A stretch of DNA of 42,629 nucleotides from Pasteurella bettyae CCUG 2042. GTDB lineage: Bacteria; Pseudomonadota; Gammaproteobacteria; Enterobacterales; Pasteurellaceae. The first letter of the stretch is position 1, and every line of letters starts with the position of its first letter. The notes below the pieces were generated by a model. The model was not told the DNA's origin and made no database searches. It saw nothing but the letters and a program-made list of their open reading frames with translations. The position numbers were made by a program, and so were the translations under genes. The stretch lies in the NCBI RefSeq assembly GCF_000262245.1, contig NZ_AJSX01000006.1, positions 1-42,629 of the forward strand. The letters are read 5' to 3'. Of the stretch, positions 20,685 through 29,355 are shown one piece after another.

Positions 20685-22088
20685 ATGGAAAATTATTCTC
20701 GTCGTCAATTTTTTAAAAGAACCTTAATTGCGACAGCTCTTACTGCTATTCCCATGCCTTTATTAGCGGCTAGCCGTCAACCGTTAATAATCCCACCCGT
20801 GCTAGAAAGTAGTCGAGGACGTCCTGTGATTCTCAGCACAGAAACTACACAGTTTGAATTCAATTCAGGAAAATTAGTGGAGGTTTGGGGATTCAATGGT
20901 CGTTATTTAGGGCCGACAGTTCGAGTAAAACAAGGTGATTTTGTTAAGTTAACCTGGCGAAATAATTTATCTCAACTGGTGGCGTTCAATATTCAGGGCC
21001 TACAGGCTTCGGGTGAATTAATTGGGGGAATTGGTCATGGCTTAAAGCCCGGTCAAGCTTGGTCTCCTATTCTTCCAATTAGCCAACCAGCGGCCACTTG
21101 CTATTATCATGCTTGTACCTTAGCCAGTTCCGCATATCAAACCTATCGAGGGCTAGTAGGGCTTTGGATTGTCGAAGATGAGGAAAGTCGTAAAGCAAAA
21201 TTGCCCAATAAATATGGTGTAAATGATATTCCTTTAATTTTACAAGATCATAAAATTAACAGTACTGGCACACAATTATTTCAACAAAATGAACCGCACT
21301 TTTATGGTGAACGCCTATTAGTAAATGGTCAAGAATCTCCTTATTTATCGGTTAGTCGAGGATGGATTCGTTTACGTATTGTTAATGCTTCTCTTTCTCG
21401 AGCTTATGATCTACGAATGGAAGATGACCGTGATTTATTCGTCATCGCTAAAGATCAAGGTTTTTTACCGCAAAGTAAAGCTGTGAAGAATATTTTTGTT
21501 GCTCCTGGTGAGCGTGTTGAATTATTAGTTGATCTCAATGAAGGCGGAAATGTTTCTTTAATTGCAGGTGCGAAACGAGGAATTGTAGATAAAGCGAAGC
21601 TATTATTTGATTCAGATAATGAGCTATCCGAAAACACAGTTCTTGAATTTAGACCTGAAGGGCTATTATCTGTATTTAATGGTAATCCTAATTTACAATT
21701 TACTAGTCATGCAATGTTGCCGAAACAGATTACTCAAGAGCGTTCATTCCATATTGATGCGAGTAACGGTATGATTAATCAAAAACGCTTTGACCCTCGT
21801 CGTATCGATATTAATGTGAAACAAGGCTCAATTGAACGTTGGCATTTAACCAGTTCAATTCCAACTGGGTTTTATATACAAGGCGCTAAATTCCTGATCG
21901 AAAGTATTGATGGACAAGTCACTGAAGAAAGTGAATTAGTTTGGAAAGATACAGTTTGGATTAAGGGAAATGTTCAACTAATAGTCAAATTTGATAATCT
22001 ATCTTCTAATATGCAACCTTTTCTATTTGGTGCATCTGATTTAATGCAGGCGGATAAGGGAGCGATAGGATTAATTGTCGTGCAATAA
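20685..22088 (+). CDS. ftsP: Cell division protein FtsP (SufI), Tat substrate
   Basis: FtsP is a periplasmic cupredoxin-fold protein that stabilises the divisome under stress. The N-terminus has the twin-arginine signal SRRQFFKRT with Arg6-Arg7, a hydrophobic stretch and a likely cleavage site after LLAA near residue 29. The body resembles multicopper oxidases, for example NGRYLGPTVRVKQGD and TCYYHACTLASSAYQTYRGL, but the usual HCH copper ligands are not seen, as in E. coli SufI. At 467 residues it has normal length. AGGAAAA precedes the ATG. It is likely in one operon with plsC; its exporter, TatABC, is also encoded in this window. Confidence 0.95.
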   Translation: MENYSRRQFFKRTLIATALTAIPMPLLAASRQPLIIPPVLESSRGRPVILSTETTQFEFNSGKLVEVWGFNGRYLGPTVRVKQGDFVKLTWRNNLSQLVAFNIQGLQASGELIGGIGHGLKPGQAWSPILPISQPAATCYYHACTLASSAYQTYRGLVGLWIVEDEESRKAKLPNKYGVNDIPLILQDHKINSTGTQLFQQNEPHFYGERLLVNGQESPYLSVSRGWIRLRIVNASLSRAYDLRMEDDRDLFVIAKDQGFLPQSKAVKNIFVAPGERVELLVDLNEGGNVSLIAGAKRGIVDKAKLLFDSDNELSENTVLEFRPEGLLSVFNGNPNLQFTSHAMLPKQITQERSFHIDASNGMINQKRFDPRRIDINVKQGSIERWHLTSSIPTGFYIQGAKFLIESIDGQVTEESELVWKDTVWIKGNVQLIVKFDNLSSNMQPFLFGASDLMQADKGAIGLIVVQ

Positions 22089-22129
22089 ATTCTTAAACAG
22101 CCAGGCATAATGCCATACCTCTTTGTAAG

Positions 22130-22169
22130 AAAGTGCGGTAAAAAATAATAAAATTTAGACCGCACTTTT
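22130..22169. terminator. Uptake-signal dyad terminator between ftsP and the DUF554 gene
   Basis: AAAGTGCGGT (22130-22139) and ACCGCACTTT (22159-22168) pair perfectly around a 19-nt loop with T residues after the right arm. It lies between convergent genes. Confidence 0.65.
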
Positions 22170-22179
22170 ATTAATTCCA

Positions 22180-22902
22180 TTAGACCATAAATTTAATCCA
22201 TAATGCAGAAATAGGCATGACGATAAACAGCGCTGGGAGCATATTGGCAATTTGGAAATTTTTTAATCCACAAATGCGAAAACCCGTTGCGACCATGATC
22301 ATCCCTCCTGCTGCTGCAAAATCAGCTCGCATTTCAGGCGTGATTAAGGGAATAATAAAGATTGCACAATAGGCTAATATAACTTGTAAAATAGTTTGCG
22401 GTATTGCAGCTGTTGCTACAGCCATACCTAATGAAGTGGCAAAGATCATTGCGGTTAGAAAGTCTAAAAAAGCTTTTATAATTAAAATATTATTATCTCC
22501 AGTTAACCCCTCATTCATCGCCCCAAAAATTCCTGTGCCACTAAATGAAAATAAAATAATAATGCCTACAAATTTTTGTAGAAACTCTTCATACGATAAA
22601 CCTTTCTTTTCATTATTTGGGAAAATTTTTTCAATAATAACTTTAGCTGAAGAGGCAATTCTATTAATACCACTTTCTAATAAAATTATTTCACCAATAA
22701 TAGTCCCTAATAATAATGCGAGAATCATAGCAGGCATATTCGCTACTTTAGCGATCATCACGATCCCCATGCTCATGGAGCATAAACCAAATAATAGGGT
22801 AAGATTATTACGTAAACGCTCAGGAACACGTCCACCAAGGGCAGCACCAATAAGCGCACCAGTAATAATAGCCACAGCATTAATATAAGGCCCGATAATC
22901 AT
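22180..22902 (-). CDS. DUF554 family membrane protein (YqgA/YdfK-like)
   Basis: A 240-residue inner-membrane protein with about six to seven hydrophobic segments. It matches the DUF554 family by its N-terminal GPYINAVAIITGALIGAALG, GTIIGE and the small-residue-rich membrane segments. The function of the family is unknown. AAGGA lies 6 nt before the ATG at 22902. It follows tonB on the same strand but a terminator separates them. Confidence 0.85.
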   Translation of the reverse strand: MIIGPYINAVAIITGALIGAALGGRVPERLRNNLTLLFGLCSMSMGIVMIAKVANMPAMILALLLGTIIGEIILLESGINRIASSAKVIIEKIFPNNEKKGLSYEEFLQKFVGIIILFSFSGTGIFGAMNEGLTGDNNILIIKAFLDFLTAMIFATSLGMAVATAAIPQTILQVILAYCAIFIIPLITPEMRADFAAAGGMIMVATGFRICGLKNFQIANMLPALFIVMPISALWIKFMV

Positions 22903-22932
22903 GATAAATCCTTAGAAAAATATGTATGAAAT

Positions 22933-22962
22933 AAAAAAATGCGGTTAGAATTAACCGCACTT
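22933..22962 (-). terminator. Terminator of exbB-exbD-tonB
   Basis: On the minus strand AAGTGCGGTTA (22952-22962) pairs with TAACCGCATTT (22937-22947) with one G-U pair and a 4-nt loop, followed by a T run. The left arm is a Hin uptake signal. Confidence 0.85.
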
Positions 22963-22993
22963 ATTTTACGCTGAATTGTCGACAGTAGCAAAA

Positions 22994-23791
22994 CTACTGG
23001 ATTGTAAAAGAAATTGGCACACTAATTGCACTCGCCATACCATTTGGTTTTGGTCCTACTGAGTTTGCACTTTGTACCGCACTTAATGCAGAATTATCAA
23101 GATCGTCACTTCCTGATGACTGGACAATTCGTTCCCCAGTTAATGAACCATCTGCTCCAATATTGAATGCAACGATAACGGTACCTTGTTTACGCATCAT
23201 TTTAGCTCGTTGAGAATATCTTTTATGGCGTTCAATTTCACGTCTAATCGCACTCTTATAAGCATCAATTTCTGAAGAGCTTGCCCCTTTTCCAGCTAAG
23301 CTTGTATCTGAGGTATTAACATTTCTATTAACACCAGTTATTTGTGAATTTGCATTCGCATTTGAAATAACTGCCTGATTCGCTTTTACTCCCACTTGTT
23401 GTGGTGAGACAGTGGCTTTTACAACTGTTTCACTTTCTTTTGGCTTCTCTTTTGGCTTCTCTTTTGGTTTTTCCTTAGGTTTTTCTTTAGGCTTTTCCTT
23501 CGGTTTTTCTTTTGGCTTTTCTTTTGGTTTCTCTTGAACTTTCTTCAATGTAGGATCTTCAACCGTTTCTTTTTCTATAACCTCTTCTTTCATTTGAGGT
23601 TCTGGTTCTGCTGGCGCGGATTCTTCAATCACTGTTGCTATCATCATTTCCATTGAAATATTCGTATCAATTACCTGTGCAGCGATTCCATTTGCACTAT
23701 CATCACTTTTAAAACATGCAAATAATAAAGCTGCAAGCCCACCATGAAAAGCAAGAGACCCGAGAAAGCCCACCATGGAACGTTTCTGCAT
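22994..23791 (-). CDS. tonB: Energy transducer TonB
   Basis: TonB spans the periplasm and passes proton-motive energy from ExbB/ExbD to outer-membrane receptors. The 265-residue protein has an N-terminal membrane anchor with FLGSLAFHGGLAALLF containing the conserved Ser-His pair, an acidic region, eight consecutive KPKE units (about residues 86-117), and a C-terminal domain with YPxxA-like context replaced by HKRYSQRAKMMRKQG and GTVIVAFNIGADGSL. It starts 2 bp after exbD, with AAAGG about 10 nt upstream inside exbD. A Hin uptake signal (23076) is in the coding region. Confidence 0.96.
   Translation of the reverse strand: MQKRSMVGFLGSLAFHGGLAALLFACFKSDDSANGIAAQVIDTNISMEMMIATVIEESAPAEPEPQMKEEVIEKETVEDPTLKKVQEKPKEKPKEKPKEKPKEKPKEKPKEKPKEKPKESETVVKATVSPQQVGVKANQAVISNANANSQITGVNRNVNTSDTSLAGKGASSSEIDAYKSAIRREIERHKRYSQRAKMMRKQGTVIVAFNIGADGSLTGERIVQSSGSDDLDNSALSAVQSANSVGPKPNGMASAISVPISFTIQ
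23442..23537 (-). repeat. 12-bp degenerate tandem repeat in tonB
   Basis: Eight in-frame 12-bp units encode Lys-Pro-Lys-Glu. Units differ at synonymous third positions (for example GGCTTCTCTTTT, GGTTTTTCCTTA and GGCTTTTCCTTC on the plus strand), so the protein repeat is kept while the DNA has diverged. Confidence 0.9.
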
Positions 23792-23793
23792 AT

Positions 23794-24180
23794 CTATTTG
23801 CCTTTTTCTTTCATTGTAACTATGGCAACATTTTTAATTTCATTCTTTGCCATAAGATCAGTAATGGACACAAAATCTTGGAATGAAGCTTTCGAATCTA
23901 CTTTTAAGGTAACCTTTTGTTCTTTATTCCAGGTATTGATTTCTTGTTCTAAACTCGCCAGTTGAATAGGTTTATCATTAAAAAAGATTTCGCCTGTTTC
24001 AGTGACTGTTAATAATTTTGCGAGATCATCTGCTTTAAAGGCTACTGTAGAAGAAGCTTTAGGTACATTTACTTGGATTTTACCTTGTGAAATAAATGAA
24101 GCAGTGATCAAAACAATTGCCAGTAGCACCAACATAATGTCGATGAATGGAATAATGTTAATTTCATCAAACTTTTTCAC
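23794..24180 (-). CDS. exbD: Biopolymer transport protein ExbD
   Basis: ExbD, with ExbB, forms the proton channel that powers TonB. The 128-residue protein starts [20 protein letters not shown], with the conserved Asp in the single membrane helix (FIDIMLV), then a periplasmic domain. I prefer the GTG at 24180, which sits 1 bp after the exbB stop with AGGTGAG in front; another GTG at 24189 would overlap exbB by 8 bp. Middle gene of exbB-exbD-tonB. Confidence 0.95.
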   Translation of the reverse strand: MKKFDEINIIPFIDIMLVLLAIVLITASFISQGKIQVNVPKASSTVAFKADDLAKLLTVTETGEIFFNDKPIQLASLEQEINTWNKEQKVTLKVDSKASFQDFVSITDLMAKNEIKNVAIVTMKEKGK

Positions 24181-24181
24181 G

Positions 24182-24640
24182 TTACTCACCTATATTTTTT
24201 TGGCTATTTAAAGCTTTCCATTTTAAGCGGTTAACTTCTACTTTACGGAGGAGAGCACTATAAAAGACCATAGATGGGATTGCTACTAATATCCCCACTG
24301 CAGTTGCTTTTAAGGCAAGTGATAAGTGAAGCATAATGGCTGAGGCATCAATATCGCCACCAGAGTTACCTAAATCATAGAAAGTTAATAAAATCCCTAC
24401 AACCGTACCTAACAAGCCAACATAAGGCGCATTTGCACCAATAGTAGAAATAATGGTGAGATGTCGATTGAGATCAATATCTAATTCGTGAATATTACTA
24501 TATGTTTTTACTTTAACACGACCTAAGAAAATAAAACGTTCAATGACAAACCAAATCATTATAAAGCTCATTAAGCATAATAAACCGAGCACAATATAGT
24601 CACTATAAGCTTTTAAAAATTCAAATAATCCTTCTACCAT
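24182..24640 (-). CDS. exbB: Biopolymer transport protein ExbB
   Basis: ExbB is the pentameric inner-membrane scaffold of the TonB motor. The 152-residue protein, short as in other Haemophilus-type ExbB, has three hydrophobic segments and the family motif [15 protein letters not shown] (near residue 70). AAGGT is upstream of the ATG at 24640. First gene of the operon; a Fur-box-like site lies 40 bp upstream. Confidence 0.95.
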   Translation of the reverse strand: MVEGLFEFLKAYSDYIVLGLLCLMSFIMIWFVIERFIFLGRVKVKTYSNIHELDIDLNRHLTIISTIGANAPYVGLLGTVVGILLTFYDLGNSGGDIDASAIMLHLSLALKATAVGILVAIPSMVFYSALLRKVEVNRLKWKALNSQKNIGE

Positions 24641-24679
24641 GGTAAAACCTTAATAACGTTAATAAAATGTAAATATAAT

Positions 24680-24694
24680 TGAGAATGAATTTCA
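24680..24694 (-). promoter_or_regulatory. Fur-box-like operator of exbB-exbD-tonB
   Basis: On the plus strand the 7-1-7 palindrome TGAGAAT-G-AATTTCA closely matches the Fur consensus TGATAATNATTATCA. It overlaps a -35-like TTGAAA on the minus strand upstream of exbB, so iron repression is likely. Not tested. Confidence 0.65.
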
Positions 24695-24788
24695 ATTAGA
24701 TAGAGAATTCTAGCAAAGTTCGGTTTATTGGTAAATATTTCTATTGCTGTAATTGATAGAATTAATGATTTTTATTAAAAGTGCGGAT

Positions 24789-24815
24789 AAAAAAAGGGAG
24801 AATTTTCATTCTCCC
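24789..24815 (-). terminator. Terminator of the TonB-dependent receptor gene
   Basis: On the minus strand GGGAGAAT and ATTCTCCC pair perfectly around a 4-nt loop, followed by seven T residues, 31 bp after the receptor stop. The receptor and exbB are therefore mainly separate transcripts. Confidence 0.92.
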
Positions 24816-24845
24816 AATAAAAGGTCATCATGAGATGAGGAGGTA

Positions 24846-26840
24846 TTAAAACTTGTAAGAGATACTTAATTTATAGTTACGACCTGGATCTAAATCTACA
24901 GCACCATAATATTGAGTACTTTGATCTACATAAGCTTTATTAAAGATATTATCAACACCAAAGGTTAATTCTAATCCTTTAACTTGTTTAGGTGCCCAAG
25001 AAATATAGGCATTACTCACAGAATAAGCTTCTTTATAAGTATATCCTGGATAATATCTTGCGCTTGGTCCACGGCCTGTGCTTAACTCATCATATAAGTT
25101 GATTCCTTTAACCCATAAAGTATTCCAACCTAACTCAATTTGTTGTTCAGGCAGATAATAATTTAAGCCAAAGCTATATCTATCACCTGTATCATCAAAG
25201 GCAGCATAGCCTGCGACAGGAGGATTCGCCATAGAACCAATGTTGGTATTTTGTTTACTTCTTGCTCTTGCATAAGAAAGAGAAGCGGTTAAGTTTTCAA
25301 TACGGTATTTAACGGAAGCTTCCACACCTTTTAAAGTCACTGGGCCTAAGTTACCATAAGCAGAGCGGCCTGCAATTTTTACCGTTCTGCTAATATTGTC
25401 GTAATGGGTATGGAAATATTTTGCAGTAAAGGATAGATCATCATCCCCTGTGAATAAATTCGCTGTAGCAAAATTAAAACCAGCTTCATGGTTTTCACCT
25501 TTAGTCGCTTCAATGCTGGTATGGTAATTTCTAGCACCACTACGTACCACTAAATCTCCTGCATCAGGGCCTTTAAATAGTTCTGTATAGTTACCAAAAA
25601 TGACTAAATTTTCGGTTAAAGCATAGCGTAAGCCTAATGCTTTAGAAAAACGATGATAGGATTTATCCACGGTTTCTGATAAATCTGCACGATAGTGATC
25701 ATAGCGAACACCTGGAATAACAGTGAAATCACCTATTCCAATTTGGTCTTCAATATAGGCAGATGTGCTGTCTAATTTTACTTCATAATTATTAACAGTC
25801 GAACCTAAAGCTTTTTCGGTTGTTTTATAATATTCTCCACCAACTAAAATTCTATGATGGGTAAAATTTAGATCTGTTTCAGATGTATTAGATAGGGTTC
25901 CACCAACAGTTTTAATATTCGTTTTAGGATTTCCCATCACGGTTGTTTCAGTTTCTGTGCTATAAACATTAGCCTTGAAATTTACCCACGGATTATCAGT
26001 TGGATTAATCCCATAACCTAATGTATAGGTTTTACGCAATAATTTTGCATATTGTTTAGCTTCATTTGTCGGACTAGTTTCTAAGCATCCTGACATATTG
26101 GCTTTAGCGCAAGCAAATGCACTATTTGAATAGCGTTCTGCAGAAATTTTTACCCATTGATCTTCAGTAATATTATATTTAGCTTTAATTAAATAATCTT
26201 GAGCATGGTCTTTATTCGCATTTTTCGTACCATTTCCATCTTTACCATCTAATTGATGGCGATAGTTAAAGTAACCTAATAAATCTAAGTTATTCGCACG
26301 ACCATATAACATTGCCATGGATTGGTGAGAATTACCGTTGCTGCCCCAACCATATTTAACTTTACCACCTGCATTTTGACCATCTTCTAGCATGTCAGCA
26401 GCTTCAACTGTTTCAAATTTAATTGAACCACCTAATGAGCCAGCTCCTGTTGCAACAGAGTTAGAGCCAACATCAATATCAACACGCTTTAACACTTCTG
26501 GATCGATTGCATAGTTACCACCATGGTGGAAAGCAAAACCATTTTGACGAGCACCATCAACAGTTACATTTAAGAATTCTTCTGTTACCCCACGAATGTT
26601 GTAGCGTTCAACCACAGAACGAGCACCATTTACATTAACACCAGGTACACCACGTAGCACATCAGACATTTTAGTTGCCTGACGTACTTTTACAGTACCT
26701 TTACCATTGATATTTTCAGTTTGAGGAGAGTAGTTATCACTTACAACATCAATAGTATCTAACTGGGCAGTGGATTGTGCATGTAGGGTTGTTGCCACAA
26801 ATAAGGTAAGTGGCAATAAAGTCAACGTTACTTTACGCAT
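24846..26840 (-). CDS. TonB-dependent outer-membrane receptor (iron or heme uptake)
   Basis: A 664-residue outer-membrane receptor. The signal peptide MRKVTLTLLPLTLFVATTLHA is cut near residue 21; the TonB box follows as QLDTIDVV; the plug domain carries VRQATKMSDVLRGVPGV and YNIRGV; the barrel ends in a terminal aromatic, SISYKF. The plug segment FHHGGNYAIDPEVLKRVDID and the last strands (VDNIFNKAYV, DPGRNYKLSISYKF) recall FetA/FrpB-type receptors, while FHH could suit heme. Two Cys in a loop (ACAKANMSGC) may form a disulfide. AAGGA precedes the ATG at 26840. A Fur-box-like site is upstream and exbB-exbD-tonB follows. The substrate is not determined. Confidence 0.88.
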   Translation of the reverse strand: MRKVTLTLLPLTLFVATTLHAQSTAQLDTIDVVSDNYSPQTENINGKGTVKVRQATKMSDVLRGVPGVNVNGARSVVERYNIRGVTEEFLNVTVDGARQNGFAFHHGGNYAIDPEVLKRVDIDVGSNSVATGAGSLGGSIKFETVEAADMLEDGQNAGGKVKYGWGSNGNSHQSMAMLYGRANNLDLLGYFNYRHQLDGKDGNGTKNANKDHAQDYLIKAKYNITEDQWVKISAERYSNSAFACAKANMSGCLETSPTNEAKQYAKLLRKTYTLGYGINPTDNPWVNFKANVYSTETETTVMGNPKTNIKTVGGTLSNTSETDLNFTHHRILVGGEYYKTTEKALGSTVNNYEVKLDSTSAYIEDQIGIGDFTVIPGVRYDHYRADLSETVDKSYHRFSKALGLRYALTENLVIFGNYTELFKGPDAGDLVVRSGARNYHTSIEATKGENHEAGFNFATANLFTGDDDLSFTAKYFHTHYDNISRTVKIAGRSAYGNLGPVTLKGVEASVKYRIENLTASLSYARARSKQNTNIGSMANPPVAGYAAFDDTGDRYSFGLNYYLPEQQIELGWNTLWVKGINLYDELSTGRGPSARYYPGYTYKEAYSVSNAYISWAPKQVKGLELTFGVDNIFNKAYVDQSTQYYGAVDLDPGRNYKLSISYKF

Positions 26841-26866
26841 TATTTTTTCCTTAGGTTGTTTATAAA

Positions 26867-26886
26867 AATAAAAACAATTATCATTC
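26867..26886 (-). promoter_or_regulatory. Fur-box-like operator of the receptor gene
   Basis: On the minus strand GAATGATAATTGTTTTTATT contains the 7-1-7 pattern TGATAAT-T-GTTTTTA (26869-26883). The left half is perfect for Fur and the right half is degraded. It lies 27 bp before the receptor start. Confidence 0.6.
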
Positions 26887-27022
26887 ATGTGTCAAGTGAA
26901 ATCAATATATTTATATAAAATTTAATTAAATTAATATTTGATTAAATTAAATTCTAATAAAACTTTACAAAAAGAAAGGGTATTTAAGAGAATATGAATA
27001 AAAATAAATTTTATATAAAATA

Positions 27023-27049
27023 GAAAGCGATGAAGATTTCATCGCTTTC
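27023..27049 (-). terminator. Terminator of yfjD
   Basis: The 12-bp arms GAAAGCGATGAA (27023-27034) and TTCATCGCTTTC (27038-27049) pair perfectly around a 3-nt loop. The T-rich run after it on the minus strand is broken by an A. Confidence 0.7.
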
Positions 27050-27066
27050 AGAGGAATAACATGAAG

Positions 27067-28326
27067 TTATAATTTAATAACTTTAGCCTGTTTGACCATA
27101 TTATCACTTGCTTCTAATATGGTGATTTTTAAACCATCGATCTCACATTCAGTACCTTCTTGAGGGATTTCTTCAAGATGTTCTAGAATCAGTCCATTGA
27201 ATGTGCGAGCTTCATCTGTATTAAGATTCCAATCAAGTAATTTGTTGATGTCACGAATATTAGCAGAGCCATCAATAATCATTGAACCATCAGATTGCTG
27301 AATAATTTCTTCATTAATAGAAGGTGCTGTTGAGGTAGTAAATTCACCCACAATTTCTTCTAAGATATCTTCAAGTGTGACTAGCCCTTGAATACTGCCA
27401 TATTCATCAACCACTAAACCAATTCGTTCTTTATTATTACGGAAATTGAGTAATTGAGCCGTTAATCCTGTGCCTTCAGGAATATAGTACACTTCATCCA
27501 CCGCACGAACCAAAATTTCTTTGGTAAATTCATTTTTATCCATCATTAACCGATAAGCTTCACGTACCCGCAAAATACCGAGAATATTTTCTTCCATATT
27601 TTCTTTGTAGATGACCACACGGCTATGGGGAGCATGGTTGAGCTGACGCATAATTGATTTCCAATCATCGCTAATATCAATGCCTGAAATATCATTGCGA
27701 GGCACCATGATGTCATCCACAGTGACTTTTTCTAAATCAAGGATAGAAAGCAACATTTGTTGGTGGCTTGAAGGAATAAATTTACCTGATTCATTAACAA
27801 TAGAACGTAATTCATCAGAACTTAATGAATGCGTTTTGTTATCTAATTTTAAGCCTGTAAGTTTGATCACCGCCTTAATAATTAAATTCATTAAGTATAC
27901 TACTGGTGTCAAAATCTTCATCAAAACCAGAAGAATATGGCTTGATAAAGTTGCTATTTTTTCTGGATAGTTGGCTGCCACCGTTTTAGGATAGATTTCT
28001 GAAAAAATCAGCATGACGAAAGTTAATAAACCAGTGGCAATAGCTACTCCAGCATCACCAGAAATACGCATACCAATAATCGTTGCGATTGCAGATGCCG
28101 TTATGTTGACAACGTTATTACAGATGAGCAATAAACTGAGTAACTTATCAGTTTGTTTCAGCAGTTTTTCAGCCTTTTGTGCTCCTCGATGGCCTTTTTC
28201 AGCAAGGAAACGTAGACGATAACGATTAGCAGCTAAAAGTGCCGTTTCTGAACCTGAAAAGTAGGCAGATAAGATTAAGAGAATGATAAGGGTAATAAAT
28301 AAGCTACTAAGGGGAATACTGTCCAA
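27067..28326 (-). CDS. yfjD: CNNM/CBS-domain transporter-like protein (HlyC/CorC family) YfjD
   Basis: A 419-residue inner-membrane protein of the CNNM/CorB type, proposed to export magnesium or related ions. The N-terminal DUF21 domain has four hydrophobic segments and the motif SAYFSGSETALLAANR. Then come a CBS pair (VDDIMVPRNDI near residue 205 and VVDEYGSIQGLVTLEDILEEIVGEF near 320) and a C-terminal CorC_HlyC domain (DGSANIRDINKLL). The start is a TTG at 28326 with AAGGA 9 nt upstream; no better ATG is available and the family begins here. It follows ypjD, as in E. coli. Confidence 0.93.
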   Translation of the reverse strand: MDSIPLSSLFITLIILLILSAYFSGSETALLAANRYRLRFLAEKGHRGAQKAEKLLKQTDKLLSLLLICNNVVNITASAIATIIGMRISGDAGVAIATGLLTFVMLIFSEIYPKTVAANYPEKIATLSSHILLVLMKILTPVVYLMNLIIKAVIKLTGLKLDNKTHSLSSDELRSIVNESGKFIPSSHQQMLLSILDLEKVTVDDIMVPRNDISGIDISDDWKSIMRQLNHAPHSRVVIYKENMEENILGILRVREAYRLMMDKNEFTKEILVRAVDEVYYIPEGTGLTAQLLNFRNNKERIGLVVDEYGSIQGLVTLEDILEEIVGEFTTSTAPSINEEIIQQSDGSMIIDGSANIRDINKLLDWNLNTDEARTFNGLILEHLEEIPQEGTECEIDGLKITILEASDNMVKQAKVIKL

Positions 28327-28356
28327 AGTATAAAATCCTTTTGTTAATTAACAATA

Positions 28357-28404
28357 AAAGTGCGGTGTTTTTCAAAAAAATTTTCTATTTTATTACCGCA
28401 CTTT
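28357..28404 (-). repeat. Inverted uptake-signal pair between ypjD and yfjD
   Basis: AAAGTGCGGT (28357-28366) and ACCGCACTTT (28395-28404) are perfect inverted copies with a 28-nt AT-rich loop. On the minus strand four T residues follow. It may attenuate ypjD readthrough into yfjD. Confidence 0.6.
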
Positions 28405-28418
28405 GTGAAATAGGTTGC

Positions 28419-29216
28419 CTATGATGAGATTAATCTACTTCCAAAATAAGCAATGGTGAGAAGGATCATACCTGAAATTGTATAAACAATCATCTTTTTT
28501 CCTTTCCAATGATATTTCCAGTGTCCAACTAGTCCAATCCCAAAAATAAGCCAGCCTGCACAAGAAAAGGCGGCTTTATGAATAGTTTCAATATTAATTG
28601 ATTGCAAAAGGTGATAAGTGCCTGAAATTAAAGTGAATGTCAATAACAATTCACTAATTGTAAACAGACAGAAAAAATGACGTTCTACGGTCATTAATGG
28701 CGGTATAGCTGGCGAAAATTGAGTTTTTCTTGCTTTTAATGAACGATCAATCCAAACCAATTGAATAGAATAAAGCATTGCAATAAAACATAGGGCATAA
28801 GTGAATACGGATAAACCGATATGGAATAGCAATGATGTGTTTTGATTAAGTAATTGGATAATATGGCTTGGGATAAACGTGGCTGCCACGATATTGATAA
28901 TAGCAAAAGCATAGACTATTGGTAGTAACAACCACATGGTGTTAACACGCAACATAAATAATGCCGCAAATATCGCAATGATAACGCTAAATAATGAGCC
29001 AATTTCTAACAAAGTAAAGTTTTGACCCGTAACTAAATCGGTGAGTAATGGATAAATACTAAAGATATGGAACACAATGGCACAAAGTGCGGTAATAAAT
29101 AAAGGCAGTTTTTGTGGTCTTTTACTATCTTGCACAGATTTTGTATTTAGTAAAATAGGGGCAATCAGCAGCAATGCCAGTACATAAAATACAATAGATA
29201 AAATTGAAAACCACAT
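28419..29216 (-). CDS. ypjD: YpjD family inner-membrane protein (cytochrome c assembly-type)
   Basis: A 265-residue protein with about eight hydrophobic segments, related to the CcsA/CcmC cytochrome c assembly family. Its specific function is unknown. A feature of the family, the stretch SLLFHIGLSVFTYALCFIAM with a conserved His, is present, and a second His occurs in LLQSINIETIHKAAFS. GAGTGAG precedes the ATG. It is divergent from ffh and upstream of yfjD, matching the E. coli order. A Hin uptake signal lies at 29085. Confidence 0.88.
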   Translation of the reverse strand: MWFSILSIVFYVLALLLIAPILLNTKSVQDSKRPQKLPLFITALCAIVFHIFSIYPLLTDLVTGQNFTLLEIGSLFSVIIAIFAALFMLRVNTMWLLLPIVYAFAIINIVAATFIPSHIIQLLNQNTSLLFHIGLSVFTYALCFIAMLYSIQLVWIDRSLKARKTQFSPAIPPLMTVERHFFCLFTISELLLTFTLISGTYHLLQSINIETIHKAAFSCAGWLIFGIGLVGHWKYHWKGKKMIVYTISGMILLTIAYFGSRLISS

Positions 29217-29355
29217 AAATTACTCACTCGATAAAAAACATATGTCTGTTATTTTAGCTATGTACAAGTAAAATCGCTATAAATTTATTTGAAATGATGA
29301 AAATCTATTAGATTTCAGTATAATTACAAAAATTTTGAAAAAAGTGGAATTAACA

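Noticed and set aside
23442-23537. Regular 12-bp units considered as a CRISPR or satellite
   Set aside because: The units are in frame, encode KPKE in TonB and have no spacers. No CRISPR array was seen anywhere in the window.
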